A stretch of DNA of 64,000 nucleotides from Enterococcus ureilyticus (GCF_001730315.1 NZ_MIKC01000034.1:167296-231295), one strand, 5' to 3'; counted from the first letter of the stretch, positions 17,089 to 29,478 are shown. The notes: generated from the letters alone by a model not told the origin. Translations and numbers: made by a program.

Positions 17089-18126
17089 ATGCTAGATGAA
17101 TTAAAAATGATTGAAGCAGTTGCTCCAGATTTGCTCGATGTAATGCAGGAAAGGTTTCATATTCTTCGTAATATTTACTGGATGCAGCCTATTGGACGCA
17201 GAAGTCTATCTGATAGTATGGGGATCACAGAACGGGTTTTGAGAACTGAAACCGATTTTCTGAAAAACTTACAACTGATAGAAACTTCTAAAAGTGGAAT
17301 GACATTAACTGAAAAAGGCTTAGGAGTTTATCAAGGATTAGAGACAGTAATGAATCAACTACTCGGTATGCATCAAGTCGAAAAAGAAATCAGCCAATAT
17401 TTTGGGATCAAGCGTTGTATCGTTGTAGCAGGCAATAGTGACAATCAGGAGAAAGTACTTTATGAATTTGGCGATATTTTGACCGATTCTTTGGATCTAC
17501 TCTTACCTGATGGTGATAATATCGTTGCCGTTATGGGTGGCACGACCATGGCCTTGACCGCAGAACATATGGGGACCCTAGAAACGGAAAAACGACATAT
17601 TTTGTTTGTTCCAGCTAGAGGCGGCATCGGTGAAGCAATGACCGTTCAAGCCAATTCAGTAAGTGCTGTAATGGCAAGTCGAACTGGCGGTCACCATAGA
17701 GCATTATATGTTCCAGAGCAATTGAGTCTTGAAACGTATAACTCGCTGCTGCAAGAACCATCGATCCAAGAAGTATTAACACTGATCGAACAAAGCAATT
17801 GTGTTGTTCATAGTATTGGACGCGCGTTGCATATGGCAGCACGCCGTAAAATGTCAGATGAAGAAATGGTCATGTTAAAGCAAAATAATGCTGTAGCAGA
17901 ATCTTTCGGGTATTTCTTTGATGAAGAGGGCGAAGTCGTTTATAAAATCCCTCGCATCGGACTTCAGCTTAAGGATGTACAAAAAATACCAAATGTCGTT
18001 GCGATTGCAGGCGGCAAGACAAAAGCCAAAGCAATTCGGGCATATATGAAAAACGCACCAAAACAAACGTGGCTCATCACAGATGAAGCTGCCGCAAATG
18101 AGATTTTAAAAGGGGTAACCCTTTAA
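17089..18126 (+). CDS. cggR: Central glycolytic genes regulator
   Basis: CggR is a SorC-family repressor of the gap operon whose effector in B. subtilis is fructose-1,6-bisphosphate. The 345-residue protein has an N-terminal winged helix (IGRRSLSDSMGITERVLRTE, about residues 37-56) and a large C-terminal sugar-phosphate-binding domain (AVMGGTTMALTAEHMG, LFVPARGGIGEA). The ATG at 17089 is chosen because AAGGAG (17077-17082) precedes it and because MLDELK is a typical CggR start; the frame could extend to 16996 but would then cross the operator. It lies 40 bases ahead of gap. Confidence 0.92.
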   Translation: MLDELKMIEAVAPDLLDVMQERFHILRNIYWMQPIGRRSLSDSMGITERVLRTETDFLKNLQLIETSKSGMTLTEKGLGVYQGLETVMNQLLGMHQVEKEISQYFGIKRCIVVAGNSDNQEKVLYEFGDILTDSLDLLLPDGDNIVAVMGGTTMALTAEHMGTLETEKRHILFVPARGGIGEAMTVQANSVSAVMASRTGGHHRALYVPEQLSLETYNSLLQEPSIQEVLTLIEQSNCVVHSIGRALHMAARRKMSDEEMVMLKQNNAVAESFGYFFDEEGEVVYKIPRIGLQLKDVQKIPNVVAIAGGKTKAKAIRAYMKNAPKQTWLITDEAAANEILKGVTL

Positions 18127-18165
18127 AATAAAAAATTTTTGATTTTCATAAGGAGGAAATCTTTA

Positions 18166-19167
18166 ATGACAGTTAAAGTAGGTATTAATGGATTTGGACG
18201 TATCGGACGCTTAGCATTCCGTCGTATCCAAGATGTAGCAGGAATCGAAGTAGTAGCAATCAATGATTTAACAGATGCTAAAATGTTGGCTCACTTGTTA
18301 AAATATGACACAACTCAAGGACGTTTCAACGGAACTGTTGAAGTTCATGATGGATCTTTCAACGTTAACGGTAAAGAAGTTAAAGTTCTTGCTAACCGCA
18401 ACCCAGAAGAATTACCATGGGGCGACTTAGGCGTAGATATCGTTCTTGAATGTACTGGATTCTTCACTTCAAAAGAAAAAGCTGAATTACACTTAAAAGC
18501 TGGTGCTAAACGTGTTGTTATCTCTGCTCCAGGCGGAAATGACGTACCAACAATCGTTTACAACACTAACCACGATATCTTAACAGGTAAAGAAACAGTT
18601 ATCTCAGGTGCTTCATGTACGACTAACTGTTTAGCTCCTATGGCTAAAGCTTTACAAGATAACTTTGGTGTGGTTGAAGGTCTTATGACTACGATCCACG
18701 CTTACACAGGTGACCAAATGACTCTTGATGGACCTCACCCAGGTGGAGACTTCCGTCGTGCACGCGCTGCAGCAGAAAACATCGTACCTAACACTACTGG
18801 TGCTGCTAAAGCAATCGGTCTAGTTATCCCTGAATTAAACGGTAAATTAGACGGAGCTGCTCAACGTGTTCCTGTAGCAACTGGTTCATTAACTGAATTA
18901 GTAACTGTTCTTGACAAAAAAGTAACAGTTGAAGAAGTAAACGAAGTGATGGCTAAAGCTGCTAACGAATCTTACGGATATAACGAAGATCAAATCGTAT
19001 CTTCTGATATCGTAGGTATGACTTTCGGTTCATTATTCGATGCTACTCAAACTAAAGTAATGACTGTTGGTGATCAACAATTAGTGAAAACTGTTGCTTG
19101 GTATGACAACGAAATGTCTTATACTGCACAATTAGTTCGTACTTTAGAGTACTTCGCTAACCTATAA
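18166..19167 (+). CDS. gap: Glyceraldehyde-3-phosphate dehydrogenase (NAD-dependent)
   Basis: GapA oxidises glyceraldehyde-3-phosphate to 1,3-bisphosphoglycerate in glycolysis. The 333-residue protein starts [18 protein letters not shown] (NAD-binding), has the catalytic Cys in [12 protein letters not shown], and ends with [16 protein letters not shown]. The ATG at 18166 has AGGAGG 9 bases upstream; an in-frame extension to 18139 has none. Its codon use is strongly biased, as expected for a highly expressed gene. A strong hairpin after it separates it from pgk. Confidence 0.97.
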   Translation: MTVKVGINGFGRIGRLAFRRIQDVAGIEVVAINDLTDAKMLAHLLKYDTTQGRFNGTVEVHDGSFNVNGKEVKVLANRNPEELPWGDLGVDIVLECTGFFTSKEKAELHLKAGAKRVVISAPGGNDVPTIVYNTNHDILTGKETVISGASCTTNCLAPMAKALQDNFGVVEGLMTTIHAYTGDQMTLDGPHPGGDFRRARAAAENIVPNTTGAAKAIGLVIPELNGKLDGAAQRVPVATGSLTELVTVLDKKVTVEEVNEVMAKAANESYGYNEDQIVSSDIVGMTFGSLFDATQTKVMTVGDQQLVKTVAWYDNEMSYTAQLVRTLEYFANL

Positions 19168-19211
19168 GATCAATTCTTATCATTAGTGAAATTTGAACAA
19201 CTGTGAAATAA

Positions 19212-19246
19212 TAAGCGGGGAAGCAACGCGCTTCCCCGCTTATTTT
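19212..19246 (+). terminator. Strong hairpin between gap and pgk
   Basis: AAGCGGGGAAGC-AACGC-GCTTCCCCGCTT is a perfect 12-base stem followed by ATTTTAT. It could partly terminate the cggR-gap transcript or stabilise its 3' end, giving gap a higher message level than pgk. Confidence 0.75.
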
Positions 19247-19304
19247 ATAAGTTCAAGAAAAATCATTCTTTTCAAAATCCAAAAATAGATAGGAGTACCT
19301 TTTA

Positions 19305-20495
19305 ATGGCTAAAAAGACTATCAAAGATGTAGACTTAAAAGACAAAAAAGTTCTTGTACGTGTTGACTTCAACGTGCCTTTGAAAGATGGCGTGATTACA
19401 AATGATAACCGTATCGTAGCAGCACTTCCAACAATTAAATACGTGATCGACAATGGCGGGAAAGCAATTTTATTCTCTCACTTAGGTCGTGTTAAGACAG
19501 AAGAAGACAAAGCTGGCAAATCACTAAAACCAGTAGCAGAACGCTTAGGCGAATTATTGGGTAAACCAGTAACATTCGTTCCTGAAACACGTGGTGCTGA
19601 ATTAGAAACAGCTGTTAACAACATGAAAGACGGCGACGTTTTAGTGTTTGAAAACACTCGTTTTGAAGATATCGACGGTAAAAAAGAAAGCGGAAATGAC
19701 GCTGAATTAGGTAAATACTGGGCTTCTTTAGGCGATGTATTTGTTAATGATGCATTTGGTACGGCTCACCGTGCACACGCTTCTAATGTAGGGATTGCGT
19801 CAACTGGTATCCCAACAGTTGCTGGATTCTTAATGGAAAAAGAAATCAAATTCGTTGGTGAAGCAGTAACTGCACCAAAACGTCCATTTGTAGCAATTTT
19901 AGGTGGCGCAAAAGTTTCTGACAAAATCGGTGTTATCGAAAACTTGATCTCTAAAGCAGATAAAATCCTTATCGGTGGTGGAATGACTTATACATTCTAC
20001 AAAGCCAAAGGTATGAACATCGGTAACTCTTTAGTTGAAGAAGATAAAGTAGCATTAGCAAAAGAATTAATCGAAAAAGCAGGCGATAAATTAATCTTGC
20101 CAATCGATTCAATCACGGCTGCAGAATTCTCAAACGATGTACCAACAGAAGAACATAGTGGTGATGTTCCTGATGGACAAATGGGACTTGACATTGGACC
20201 TGAAACAATTGCTTTATTTGCCCAAGCATTAGAAGGTGCAAAAACAGTTGTTTGGAATGGACCAATGGGCGTATTCGAAATGAGCAACTTTGCCAAAGGA
20301 ACAATCGGTGTTTGTGAAGCAATTGCTAACTTGGCGGATGCAACAACAATCATTGGCGGTGGAGACTCTGCTGCTGCAGCTATTCAATTAGGCTTTGCGG
20401 ATAAATTCACGCACATCTCAACTGGTGGGGGCGCAAGCTTAGAATTATTAGAAGGTAAAGAATTACCTGGTCTAGCAGCAATCAACGACAAATAG
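19305..20495 (+). CDS. pgk: Phosphoglycerate kinase
   Basis: Pgk makes ATP from 1,3-bisphosphoglycerate. The 396-residue protein has the family signature [35 protein letters not shown] and the nucleotide-binding [11 protein letters not shown] and [16 protein letters not shown] lies about 10 bases before the ATG. It is the third gene of the glycolytic cluster. Confidence 0.97.
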   Translation: MAKKTIKDVDLKDKKVLVRVDFNVPLKDGVITNDNRIVAALPTIKYVIDNGGKAILFSHLGRVKTEEDKAGKSLKPVAERLGELLGKPVTFVPETRGAELETAVNNMKDGDVLVFENTRFEDIDGKKESGNDAELGKYWASLGDVFVNDAFGTAHRAHASNVGIASTGIPTVAGFLMEKEIKFVGEAVTAPKRPFVAILGGAKVSDKIGVIENLISKADKILIGGGMTYTFYKAKGMNIGNSLVEEDKVALAKELIEKAGDKLILPIDSITAAEFSNDVPTEEHSGDVPDGQMGLDIGPETIALFAQALEGAKTVVWNGPMGVFEMSNFAKGTIGVCEAIANLADATTIIGGGDSAAAAIQLGFADKFTHISTGGGASLELLEGKELPGLAAINDK

Positions 20496-20547
20496 AAAAA
20501 GTTGAACAAGTTATTTATCCATTAATGACGATAGGTCTAGCTTGTGA

Positions 20548-21366
<819 letters not shown>

Positions 21367-21437
21367 TCACGTCTTATAACAATATACGCAATTAATCAAA
21401 GATTCATTGAATATTCTATGAATTATGCAAAAAATGT

Positions 21438-21466
21438 TTGCATAGCACACGGTTATTCACTACAAT
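21438..21466 (+). promoter_or_regulatory. Promoter of eno
   Basis: TTGCAT (21438-21443) and TACAAT (21461-21466) are separated by 17 bases, so eno can be transcribed apart from cggR-gap-pgk-tpiA. Confidence 0.7.
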
Positions 21467-21494
21467 CATAATTAAGGGAATCGAATCCCCTTAG

Positions 21495-22823
<1,329 letters not shown>

Positions 22824-22890
22824 TTTTAACTGATCATAAAGCAAAAAGGGACAATTGATCGTCAGATCTTTTCTCCTTATACTCCTACGT

Positions 22891-22926
22891 AAAACCTCCT
22901 TTTGTTTAGGCAAGAGGAGGTTTTTT
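22891..22926 (+). terminator. Terminator of eno
   Basis: AAAACCTCCT pairs with AGGAGGTTTT, followed by six T. Confidence 0.9.
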
Positions 22927-23000
22927 ATATATATTTAATAAACCCGTATACTCAGTTATACTGAATAGAGCAAAATATTTTTTTAAGGAGATGAGGAAAA

Positions 23001-23720
23001 ATGAAAGAAATAGGTAGGGTGGTTTCCTTATGTTGGGCTTCAATCGTTTTAGCTTCATGCAATTCCCCAAAAGTGCCAATAGAGGATTCACAAAAAGGAA
23101 TTGATGAAAGCTTAATACAAAGATTAGCTGGCTCATGGGTAGCAAATAATTATGATTACGGTAGCTATGAAATTGTTTATGATGAAAAAAAGTTGATATT
23201 CAATTCAGAGAAACTAGAAATCGAGTACACTGAAGATAGTAGAGTGTTTACACATCAAGTAAAAGATAAAACATTTCATTACATATTTGAAGTAAACGAA
23301 GAGGAAATTATTGTTTATCCTAAATATGAAGTCAAACAAAGTGGGGATGAACTAGTATCAGGTGGAGATTTAGCGCCAATTGAGTTGAAAAAGACTCGAA
23401 CAATATCTCAAGAAAGCATTTTAGGCCGATGGAAGTCTACAGAACCAGACTTTCCAGCATTTATTCAAATAAACGCTACTTTTGATCCTAATAAAGTGGA
23501 GTTACTAATTGCAAAAACTGAAAGCTTAGAGAATAGTGAAGCAATCCCATTGACCTTCGAAACTGGAGAAACTGAGTTGATTTACTTAAACAAGGATAAG
23601 ACGCTTAGATATAGCTTTTCTTATTATAAAGAAACGCAACTGATTCTGAGTTCTTCGACAAATAAGAATGGTGCAAAAGGCACAGCGCGATCATGGATTT
23701 TAGAAAGACGTGTTGATTGA
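23001..23720 (+). CDS. Lipoprotein of unknown function
   Basis: I do not recognise the family. The 239-residue protein has a lipoprotein signal ending in LASC (Cys20) and then an acidic, soluble domain outside the membrane. It appears to contain two similar halves, each opening with a Gly/Ser-Trp segment (LAGSWVANNYD near residue 43 and ILGRWKSTEPDF near residue 141), as in small beta-barrel lipoproteins. AAGGAGATGAGG lies before the ATG. It is probably transcribed alone after the eno terminator. Confidence 0.75.
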   Translation: MKEIGRVVSLCWASIVLASCNSPKVPIEDSQKGIDESLIQRLAGSWVANNYDYGSYEIVYDEKKLIFNSEKLEIEYTEDSRVFTHQVKDKTFHYIFEVNEEEIIVYPKYEVKQSGDELVSGGDLAPIELKKTRTISQESILGRWKSTEPDFPAFIQINATFDPNKVELLIAKTESLENSEAIPLTFETGETELIYLNKDKTLRYSFSYYKETQLILSSSTNKNGAKGTARSWILERRVD

Positions 23721-23780
23721 TAAAATTATTCAAAAGAAAAAATCGATGTTATACTAAAAAGAAAAATAGGAGGATATGCT

Positions 23781-25166
23781 ATGAATCAATCAGATCTTCA
23801 AGCAATAATGCAAAAACAACGTGCTTTTTTTAATTCAAACCAAACTAAATCAATTTCTTTCAGAAAAGAAAAGCTTGAACAACTACTAACAACTATACAA
23901 AAACACGAAGAAGATTTTTATTGGGCTTTTGAAAAAGATTTAAAAAAACCTAAAGCAGAAGTTTATGCAACGGAGTTAGGGTTAGTTCTTTCTGCCATCA
24001 AAGATATGCTGAAAAATCTTGATAAATGGACGAAGCCGGTCAATAAACCCAGAGCGATTTCCTCTTTACTGAACAAGAATACAGTTTTTCTAGAACCATT
24101 TGGAACCGTTTATATCATCGGTCCGTTTAATTATCCGCTTCAATTGACCTTAGTTCCTTTAATCGGTGCACTTGCGGCGGGCAATTGCGCGCTCGTAAAA
24201 CCATCGTCAAAAACGCCGAATGTTGCTGCAGTGATTGGTGCTGTTATTGGTGAAACCTTCGACGAAGAGTATGTCAAGATGCTTTCCCCACATTCAATTG
24301 ATAATGCTTCAGTGTTAAAAGAACGGATGGATTTCATTTTCTTCACAGGTAGCGCCAAAGTCGGGAAAATTGTAATGGAAGCTGCAGCAAAACAGTTGAC
24401 ACCAGTTGTCTTAGAACTTGGTGGTAAGAGCCCGGCAATCGTTACAGAGCAGGCCGATATCGAGTTAGCTGCTGAACGAATTATTTGGAGTAAGCTATTG
24501 AATACAGGCCAAACATGTATTGCTACAGATTATGTTTTAGTTGATGAAAAAGTTAAAAATCAACTAATTATCGCTTTAAAAGAAAAAATCATTGAGTTTT
24601 ATGGATCAAATATACAAGCCAATAATGATTATGGTCGGATTGTTCAGGGACCTGCAATTGACAAGTTTATTCAGCTGATTGAGGAAAATCAAGATGTACT
24701 AATCTACGGTGGAGAGTATGATCGTGCTACAAGGTTTGTCGCGCCAAGTTTATTCGATATTGACTTAAGCCGAGAGAATAGTCTGATGAAAGAAGAGTTA
24801 TTCGGTCCTCTATTACCGATTTGTGCATATCAACAATTGGATGAAGCAATCACGTTTGTCAAAGAAGGGGAAAAGCCATTAGCGGTTTATTTATTTTCAG
24901 ATGATAGGGATGTTCAAAAACGAATTTTATCTGAACTTTCATTTGGTGGTGGTGGAATCAACCAAACGATCCTTCATGTGGCCAATGATGATCTACCTTT
25001 TGGTGGAGTAGGGGCATCGGGAATGGGGAATTATCATGGAAAATACAGTATTGAGACTTTTTCGCACAAAAAATCAATTGTTTACGGTAGAAAAGACACC
25101 ATGGCAAAACTAATTTATCCACCATATAATCAGAAAAAATTCGATTGGTTGAAACGTTTATTATAA
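23781..25166 (+). CDS. Aldehyde dehydrogenase (class 3-like)
   Basis: This 461-residue NAD(P)-dependent enzyme oxidises aldehydes to acids in the cytoplasm. The catalytic Cys246 lies in NTGQTCIATD and the general base Glu212 in LELGGKSPAIV; the cofactor motif FTGSAKVG is at 188-195. The length and the C-terminal FGGGGINQTILHV and PFGGVGASGMG segments match the shorter class 3-type (YwdH-like) aldehyde dehydrogenases. An extended -10 (TGTTATACT, 23747-23755) and AGGAGG precede the gene. The substrate is unknown. Confidence 0.92.
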   Translation: MNQSDLQAIMQKQRAFFNSNQTKSISFRKEKLEQLLTTIQKHEEDFYWAFEKDLKKPKAEVYATELGLVLSAIKDMLKNLDKWTKPVNKPRAISSLLNKNTVFLEPFGTVYIIGPFNYPLQLTLVPLIGALAAGNCALVKPSSKTPNVAAVIGAVIGETFDEEYVKMLSPHSIDNASVLKERMDFIFFTGSAKVGKIVMEAAAKQLTPVVLELGGKSPAIVTEQADIELAAERIIWSKLLNTGQTCIATDYVLVDEKVKNQLIIALKEKIIEFYGSNIQANNDYGRIVQGPAIDKFIQLIEENQDVLIYGGEYDRATRFVAPSLFDIDLSRENSLMKEELFGPLLPICAYQQLDEAITFVKEGEKPLAVYLFSDDRDVQKRILSELSFGGGGINQTILHVANDDLPFGGVGASGMGNYHGKYSIETFSHKKSIVYGRKDTMAKLIYPPYNQKKFDWLKRLL

Positions 25167-25204
25167 AATGAAGAATTCCAACGATCACTATTGACTAACA
25201 ATAA

Positions 25205-25247
25205 GCCTCAAAAAGCACAGTTTGAAAATAATTGTGCTTTTTGAGGG
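25205..25247. terminator. Two-way terminator between convergent genes
   Basis: CCTCAAAAAGCACA (25206-25219) pairs perfectly with TGTGCTTTTTGAGG (25233-25246). It can serve the aldehyde dehydrogenase gene on the plus strand and the XRE gene on the minus strand. Confidence 0.8.
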
Positions 25248-25263
25248 TTATGAGGATCAATAA

Positions 25264-25743
25264 CTATTTTTTGTTTCGAATGCTATCAATGATAAATCGG
25301 ATACCTGTAACTAAAAATACAATTAGTCCAGCTATAATGAATAAGAAACCTATAGGTAAAAGATAAAAATTTTCATGTAAAATACCTGAAGTATCGATAT
25401 ATTCTACTGAATTTGTTTTGATGAAAATACAAGCGCAGCCAAAGAGTAATAGAAAGGCACCAATCAATGTTGTGATCATGTTTAATTTTGCTTGTCTTGT
25501 TTTGCTGCCATCTTTGATTAGTTTCTCGGTCATATTATTCACATTATTTTCTCCTAGAATCAATTCATCAAGTGAAATATGAAATATGCTAGAAATTAGA
25601 ATTAGTAATTCAAGATCTGGAAGATTGCGGTTATTTTCCCAGTTTGATACGGCTTGTCTAGTTACATTTAAGCGGATTGCAAATTTTTCTTGTGTCAGTT
25701 GATTTTTTGTTCTTAGTTCTTTGATTTTATCTCCAAATTCCAT
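25264..25743 (-). CDS. XRE-family regulator with C-terminal membrane helices
   Basis: This 159-residue protein has a lambda-repressor-type helix-turn-helix (residues about 4-60, with TQEKFAIRLNVTRQAVSNWE) and two hydrophobic helices in the C-terminal half (around 85-105 and 122-145). Membrane-bound XRE regulators of this shape are common in enterococci and other Firmicutes; they may sense a membrane signal directly. The ATG at 25743 is preferred over an in-frame ATG 18 bases upstream because AAAGGA lies between them at the right distance. Confidence 0.85.
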   Translation of the reverse strand: MEFGDKIKELRTKNQLTQEKFAIRLNVTRQAVSNWENNRNLPDLELLILISSIFHISLDELILGENNVNNMTEKLIKDGSKTRQAKLNMITTLIGAFLLLFGCACIFIKTNSVEYIDTSGILHENFYLLPIGFLFIIAGLIVFLVTGIRFIIDSIRNKK

Positions 25744-26063
25744 AGTATTAATTCCTTTCATTGATGTATCTTAAGCTTAAGAAAATAGCGCAGTATATTC
25801 AAGAAAGCATTACTTGCAGGCGGGTATGTAGGGGACAGGGCTTCTTGCTTGAGCCATTTATCGTAGTTGAATTATAGCATCCCTTAATGATAAATAAAAA
25901 TTAGATTCTCTTATCAAATAAACAAGTTATGAAGGATCGATTACGTCAAAATAATATATTTAATGAAAAATTGGTTAGTATGACGAATGAAAGTGGGCGT
26001 ATGTTTTTTTCAATACTGATTTATTTGTTATACTGATTGTACTAAATAGAAAGGAGGATATTT
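25744..26063. other. Divergent intergenic region between the XRE and DUF975 genes
   Basis: A TATACT at 26029-26034 with a T-rich -35 region is the likely DUF975 promoter. AAAGGAGG precedes the ATG at 26064. No gene or strong hairpin is visible in the rest. Confidence 0.5.
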
Positions 26064-26771
26064 ATGAAAACAAGTGCTGAATTAAAAAATGAAGCAAAAG
26101 CAGTCTTACGTGGGCGCTGGAAAGATAGCGTGTTGATGTGCCTAGTTCCAACCTTGATTTCGATTGCAATTGGGTTAATTTTGTTTTTCTTACTGCTTAT
26201 CCCTGCAATTACATTCTTTCAAAATAATCCGGATTTATTAAACAATACCGCAAGCTATGAAGGGAATTCTGGAGGCGGAGGCGGTAGTTTTGTTGGAGGA
26301 ATTTTAGGTGCGATATTTAGTGCCGGTATTTCTTGGACTTTTCTTGATCTTATAAGAGGTAAAAAACAAGAAATACGTCCATTCTCAGATGTATTTCGTG
26401 GTTTTGCAGGCCCTGTAGTCTTAGGCTTGATCGGTCTTTACGTATTAATGGTGATTTTTATTTCTTTATGGTTACTGTTATTGGTTATTCCAGGAATTAT
26501 TAAAGGTTATTCTTATTCGCAGGCTTATTTTGTTTATTATGATGCGTATGAAGAAAATGGCGTGCGTCCAGGTTTGCTAAAATCTATCACACGTAGTAGA
26601 CAACTGATGAAAGGCTATAAAGGTCAGTTATTCTTATTGGATTTGAGTTTTATAGGATGGCACATCTTAGCTATTTTAACGTTTGGGATCGGTTATCTAT
26701 GGTTAACACCTTACATCTCAGCAACCAAAGCGGCTTTTTATGAAAATTTACTAAAAACAACAACAGTTTAA
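26064..26771 (+). CDS. DUF975-family membrane protein
   Basis: This 235-residue integral membrane protein has the DUF975 start (SAELKNEAKAVLRGRWKDSV), a hydrophobic segment at about 22-48, a Gly-rich loop (GNSGGGGGSFVGG) and three further helices, including the central LLLVIPGIIKGYSYSQAYFV. The family has no assigned function; members often occur near envelope genes. The gene is monocistronic and ends at a terminator fused to a repeat remnant. Confidence 0.85.
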   Translation: MKTSAELKNEAKAVLRGRWKDSVLMCLVPTLISIAIGLILFFLLLIPAITFFQNNPDLLNNTASYEGNSGGGGGSFVGGILGAIFSAGISWTFLDLIRGKKQEIRPFSDVFRGFAGPVVLGLIGLYVLMVIFISLWLLLLVIPGIIKGYSYSQAYFVYYDAYEENGVRPGLLKSITRSRQLMKGYKGQLFLLDLSFIGWHILAILTFGIGYLWLTPYISATKAAFYENLLKTTTV

Positions 26772-26788
26772 AACAATGAATGTTTAAA

Positions 26789-26841
26789 GTTGGGATAGAA
26801 GAAGCTATATTTTCTCCCACCATTTATTCGGATTTCTTGAG
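26789..26841 (-). repeat. Deleted, inverted copy of the dispersed intergenic repeat
   Basis: GTTGGGATAGAAG followed by TCCCACCATTTATTCGGAT corresponds to the inverted form of the 4520-4691 element (AATCCGTATAAACGGTGGGA and the GTTGGGG end) with its middle missing. Confidence 0.5.
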
Positions 26842-26884
26842 GATGTGCTATCACTCTTAGAGTGGTGGCGCATCTTCTTTTTTA
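26838..26884 (+). terminator. Terminator after the DUF975 gene
   Basis: GATGTGCTATCACTC pairs with GAGTGGTGGCGCATC, then CTTCTTTTTT. Confidence 0.8.
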
Positions 26885-26885
26885 T

Positions 26886-26941
26886 TGTTTATAATTTGTT
26901 TATACTCTTGTTAGAGCCTGTTTACAACTATTACTTATAAT
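26886..26941 (+). promoter_or_regulatory. Direct-repeat box and -10 of the DUF4822 lipoprotein/two-component operon
   Basis: TGTTTATA at 26886 and 26897 (11-base spacing) repeats the block found at 14884. A TATAAT lies at 26936-26941 with no good -35, which fits an activator-dependent promoter. Confidence 0.5.
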
Positions 26942-26982
26942 AAGGTATGCGGTAAGAAATCACACGAAGGAGGAACAATATT

Positions 26983-27939
26983 ATGAACACAAAAAAAATT
27001 ATGATAGGTATATCAAGTTTAGTCTTATTACTAGCAGGTTGTAGCGTAGGGACAGAAGAATCAATCGGAACCAAAGCAACTGAACAGAAACAAACAGAAC
27101 AAACCAATCCCCAAAAAAATAATGAAGGGGATAAGCAAACAGAAATTTTAGGGAACACGAATTGGCAAGGAACCAAAGTCTACGATCAAGAAAATAATGA
27201 TCTAACGACAGAAAATGCTAACTTTATCGGTTTAGCAAAATATGATAGCGAAACAGGACGTTATGAATTTTTCGATGCACAAACGGGTGTAAGTCGTGGG
27301 GATCGTGGCACTTTTTTTATTACAAATGATGGAACAAAACGAATTTTGATTTCAGAAACGATGAACTATCAAGCAATTGTCGAACTTACTGAACTTACAA
27401 ATAAAAAATTCACGTACACAAGAAAAGGGAAAGACAAAGCAGGAAATGAAGTAGATGTTTTTGTTGAACATATACCGTATAATGAAAGCGAGCTGACTTT
27501 CACAGAAAAAGAAAAGCCTTTAGAGACAACAACTGGAACCATCAACACTAAAAAAGACGGTGCTGAATTATTAAGCCAAACGTTATGGAACGGAACGAAA
27601 GTTCTTGATGAAGCTGGTAACGATGTAAGTGACTATAATAAAAATTTTATTAGCTTAGCAAAATTTGCGGCTGACACAAACAAATACGAATTTTTCAATT
27701 TAGAAACAGGCGTTAGCCGAGGTGATTTTGGTTATTTCGATGTTCTAAATCATAACAAAATCCGTGCCCACGTATCGATTGGTCAAAATAAATATGGGGC
27801 GGCTTTAGAATTAACAGAATTAAACAATAAAAAATTTACTTACAAGCGTTTGGGCAAAGATCAAGCGGGCGAGGACATCACAGTCTTTGTAGAGCATACA
27901 CCCTATGAGGGTGAATTTACGCCAGAATTTAGTTTTTAA
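26983..27939 (+). CDS. Lipoprotein with two DUF4822-like domains
   Basis: This 318-residue protein has a lipoprotein signal with lipobox LAGC (Cys20), a charged linker, and two similar domains at about 52-170 and 193-315. Corresponding segments are TNWQGTKVYDQENNDLTTEN / TLWNGTKVLDEAGNDVSDYN, then YEFFDAQTGVSRGDRG / YEFFNLETGVSRGDFG, and a closing VFVEHIPY / VFVEHTPY. The domain matches DUF4822, of unknown function, exposed outside the membrane. It precedes the sensor kinase gene by 66 bases with no terminator, so it probably shares a transcript with the two-component system and may feed it a signal. Confidence 0.82.
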   Translation: MNTKKIMIGISSLVLLLAGCSVGTEESIGTKATEQKQTEQTNPQKNNEGDKQTEILGNTNWQGTKVYDQENNDLTTENANFIGLAKYDSETGRYEFFDAQTGVSRGDRGTFFITNDGTKRILISETMNYQAIVELTELTNKKFTYTRKGKDKAGNEVDVFVEHIPYNESELTFTEKEKPLETTTGTINTKKDGAELLSQTLWNGTKVLDEAGNDVSDYNKNFISLAKFAADTNKYEFFNLETGVSRGDFGYFDVLNHNKIRAHVSIGQNKYGAALELTELNNKKFTYKRLGKDQAGEDITVFVEHTPYEGEFTPEFSF

Positions 27940-28005
27940 AAAACTGAGAACAAGTAGTCAAGAACGGAATAGCTACCACTAAAAAATGAAGTAAGGGAGA
28001 AAAAA

Positions 28006-29478
28006 ATGACAATAAAAAAACGATTTCTCATCTCATATATTGGTGGCATAGCAATTGCTTTTCTTTCACTCTTTTCAATTATTTGTATTGTTTTTTATGT
28101 AACAACTGGAAAGATTCCTAGTCCAGCAACCTTGTACAAAACATTTACCCAACAACGTTCACTGAGTCCAGAAGAGGAATTAGCTTATATCAAACTGCGC
28201 AGTATAGCGAAATCAGATCCGGGTCAATTATTAAACCCTCGTAGCGAATTAAAAGAGACGATCAGCCAGTTTGAAAGTGACGCGTTAGGTGTGGTTATTC
28301 GCAAGCAAGCAGAGATTGCGTATTACTCAAAAGAGCTAGTAGAAAAATCATTGATCGTTCACTTTCCCAGCTTTGATGCAAATAATATTGAAACCAGAGG
28401 GACGATCGACAATGCTGGGCGCTTATATCGTTATATGAAGTTTGATTTCTATTTTGATAATCAAGTTCCTGGCAGTTTGTTGGTTTTAAAGAAAGAAAAT
28501 AATTTTCTTGAATTCATGACCAAGTGGGGGTTGCTGATCATTGTCACTATCGTGATTGTAGCTGTTGGCGGATTGCTCTTTTTAAATCATTTACTCAAAA
28601 AAACAATCATTAGACCGCTGGAAAAGCTCGGTGCTGGGATGTCTGAAATAAGTGATGGACATTTAGAAAATGGAATGATCATTTCTCAAAAGCAAACGGC
28701 AATGGAAGTGAAACAACTGACTTCTGATTTTGAAAAGATGCGTACAGCCTTGGTTCATTCAACGCAAGAACAAGCGAAACTTGAAAATAATCGTAAAGAA
28801 CTTGTTGCGAGTATCTCTCATGATTTGAAAACACCGATCACATCGATCATTGGATATGTGGAAGGCTTACTAGATGGGGTGGCAGATTCACCTGAAAAAC
28901 AAGCGAAATATTTACAGACGATTCATAAAAAAGCACTCTCGCTAAACGAATTGATCGAAGCTCTGTTTCTTTATTCAAAACTTGATGCTGCAGCACTTTC
29001 GTTTCATTTTGAGCGAATCAATAGTCAAGCGTTTTTAGAACATATCATGGAAGAATTTCAGTTACAAAACACTCATGTTACGCTTCAATTAACGAGTTCA
29101 CAACCAGTCAGCTATGTGTCAGCAGATCGAATGCAGCTGAACCGTGTTTTTATCAATTTACTTGAAAACAGTTTGAAGTTTAAGGCAATTGATCGTCCTT
29201 TAACGATTCAAATCGATGTTTCAGAAAAATCAGGTATGATCGAAATTCGTCTAGCTGATAATGGACAAGGGATTTCAGCAGAGCAATTGCCTTTTGTGTT
29301 TGATCATTTCTATCGTGGACAAGAAGCACGACCAACAAATACTGGTGGCAGCGGCTTAGGTCTAGCAATCGTCAAACAGATTATTGAGAAGCATGATGGA
29401 CACGTTATGATCGAAAGTTCGCCAAATGTTGGAACGACTGTGACAATCCTATTAAAAAAGCTTGAGGAGGACAGCTGA
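28006..29478 (+). CDS. Sensor histidine kinase
   Basis: This 490-residue membrane kinase has a first helix at about 8-32, an external domain of about 140 residues, a second helix at about 175-195, a HAMP linker, a HisKA domain with phospho-acceptor His272 in SHDLKTPITS, and an ATPase domain with NLLENSLKF, DNGQGIS and GGSGLGLAIV. The domain order is that of the OmpR-coupled (EnvZ/PhoR-like) class. Its stop is directly followed by the response regulator ATG. The external domain matches nothing I recognise, so the signal is unknown; flanking lipoprotein genes suggest an envelope cue. Confidence 0.93.
   Translation: MTIKKRFLISYIGGIAIAFLSLFSIICIVFYVTTGKIPSPATLYKTFTQQRSLSPEEELAYIKLRSIAKSDPGQLLNPRSELKETISQFESDALGVVIRKQAEIAYYSKELVEKSLIVHFPSFDANNIETRGTIDNAGRLYRYMKFDFYFDNQVPGSLLVLKKENNFLEFMTKWGLLIIVTIVIVAVGGLLFLNHLLKKTIIRPLEKLGAGMSEISDGHLENGMIISQKQTAMEVKQLTSDFEKMRTALVHSTQEQAKLENNRKELVASISHDLKTPITSIIGYVEGLLDGVADSPEKQAKYLQTIHKKALSLNELIEALFLYSKLDAAALSFHFERINSQAFLEHIMEEFQLQNTHVTLQLTSSQPVSYVSADRMQLNRVFINLLENSLKFKAIDRPLTIQIDVSEKSGMIEIRLADNGQGISAEQLPFVFDHFYRGQEARPTNTGGSGLGLAIVKQIIEKHDGHVMIESSPNVGTTVTILLKKLEEDS

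Noticed and set aside
19997..20353. 118-codon minus-strand frame inside pgk
   Set aside because: Shadow of a highly biased housekeeping gene.
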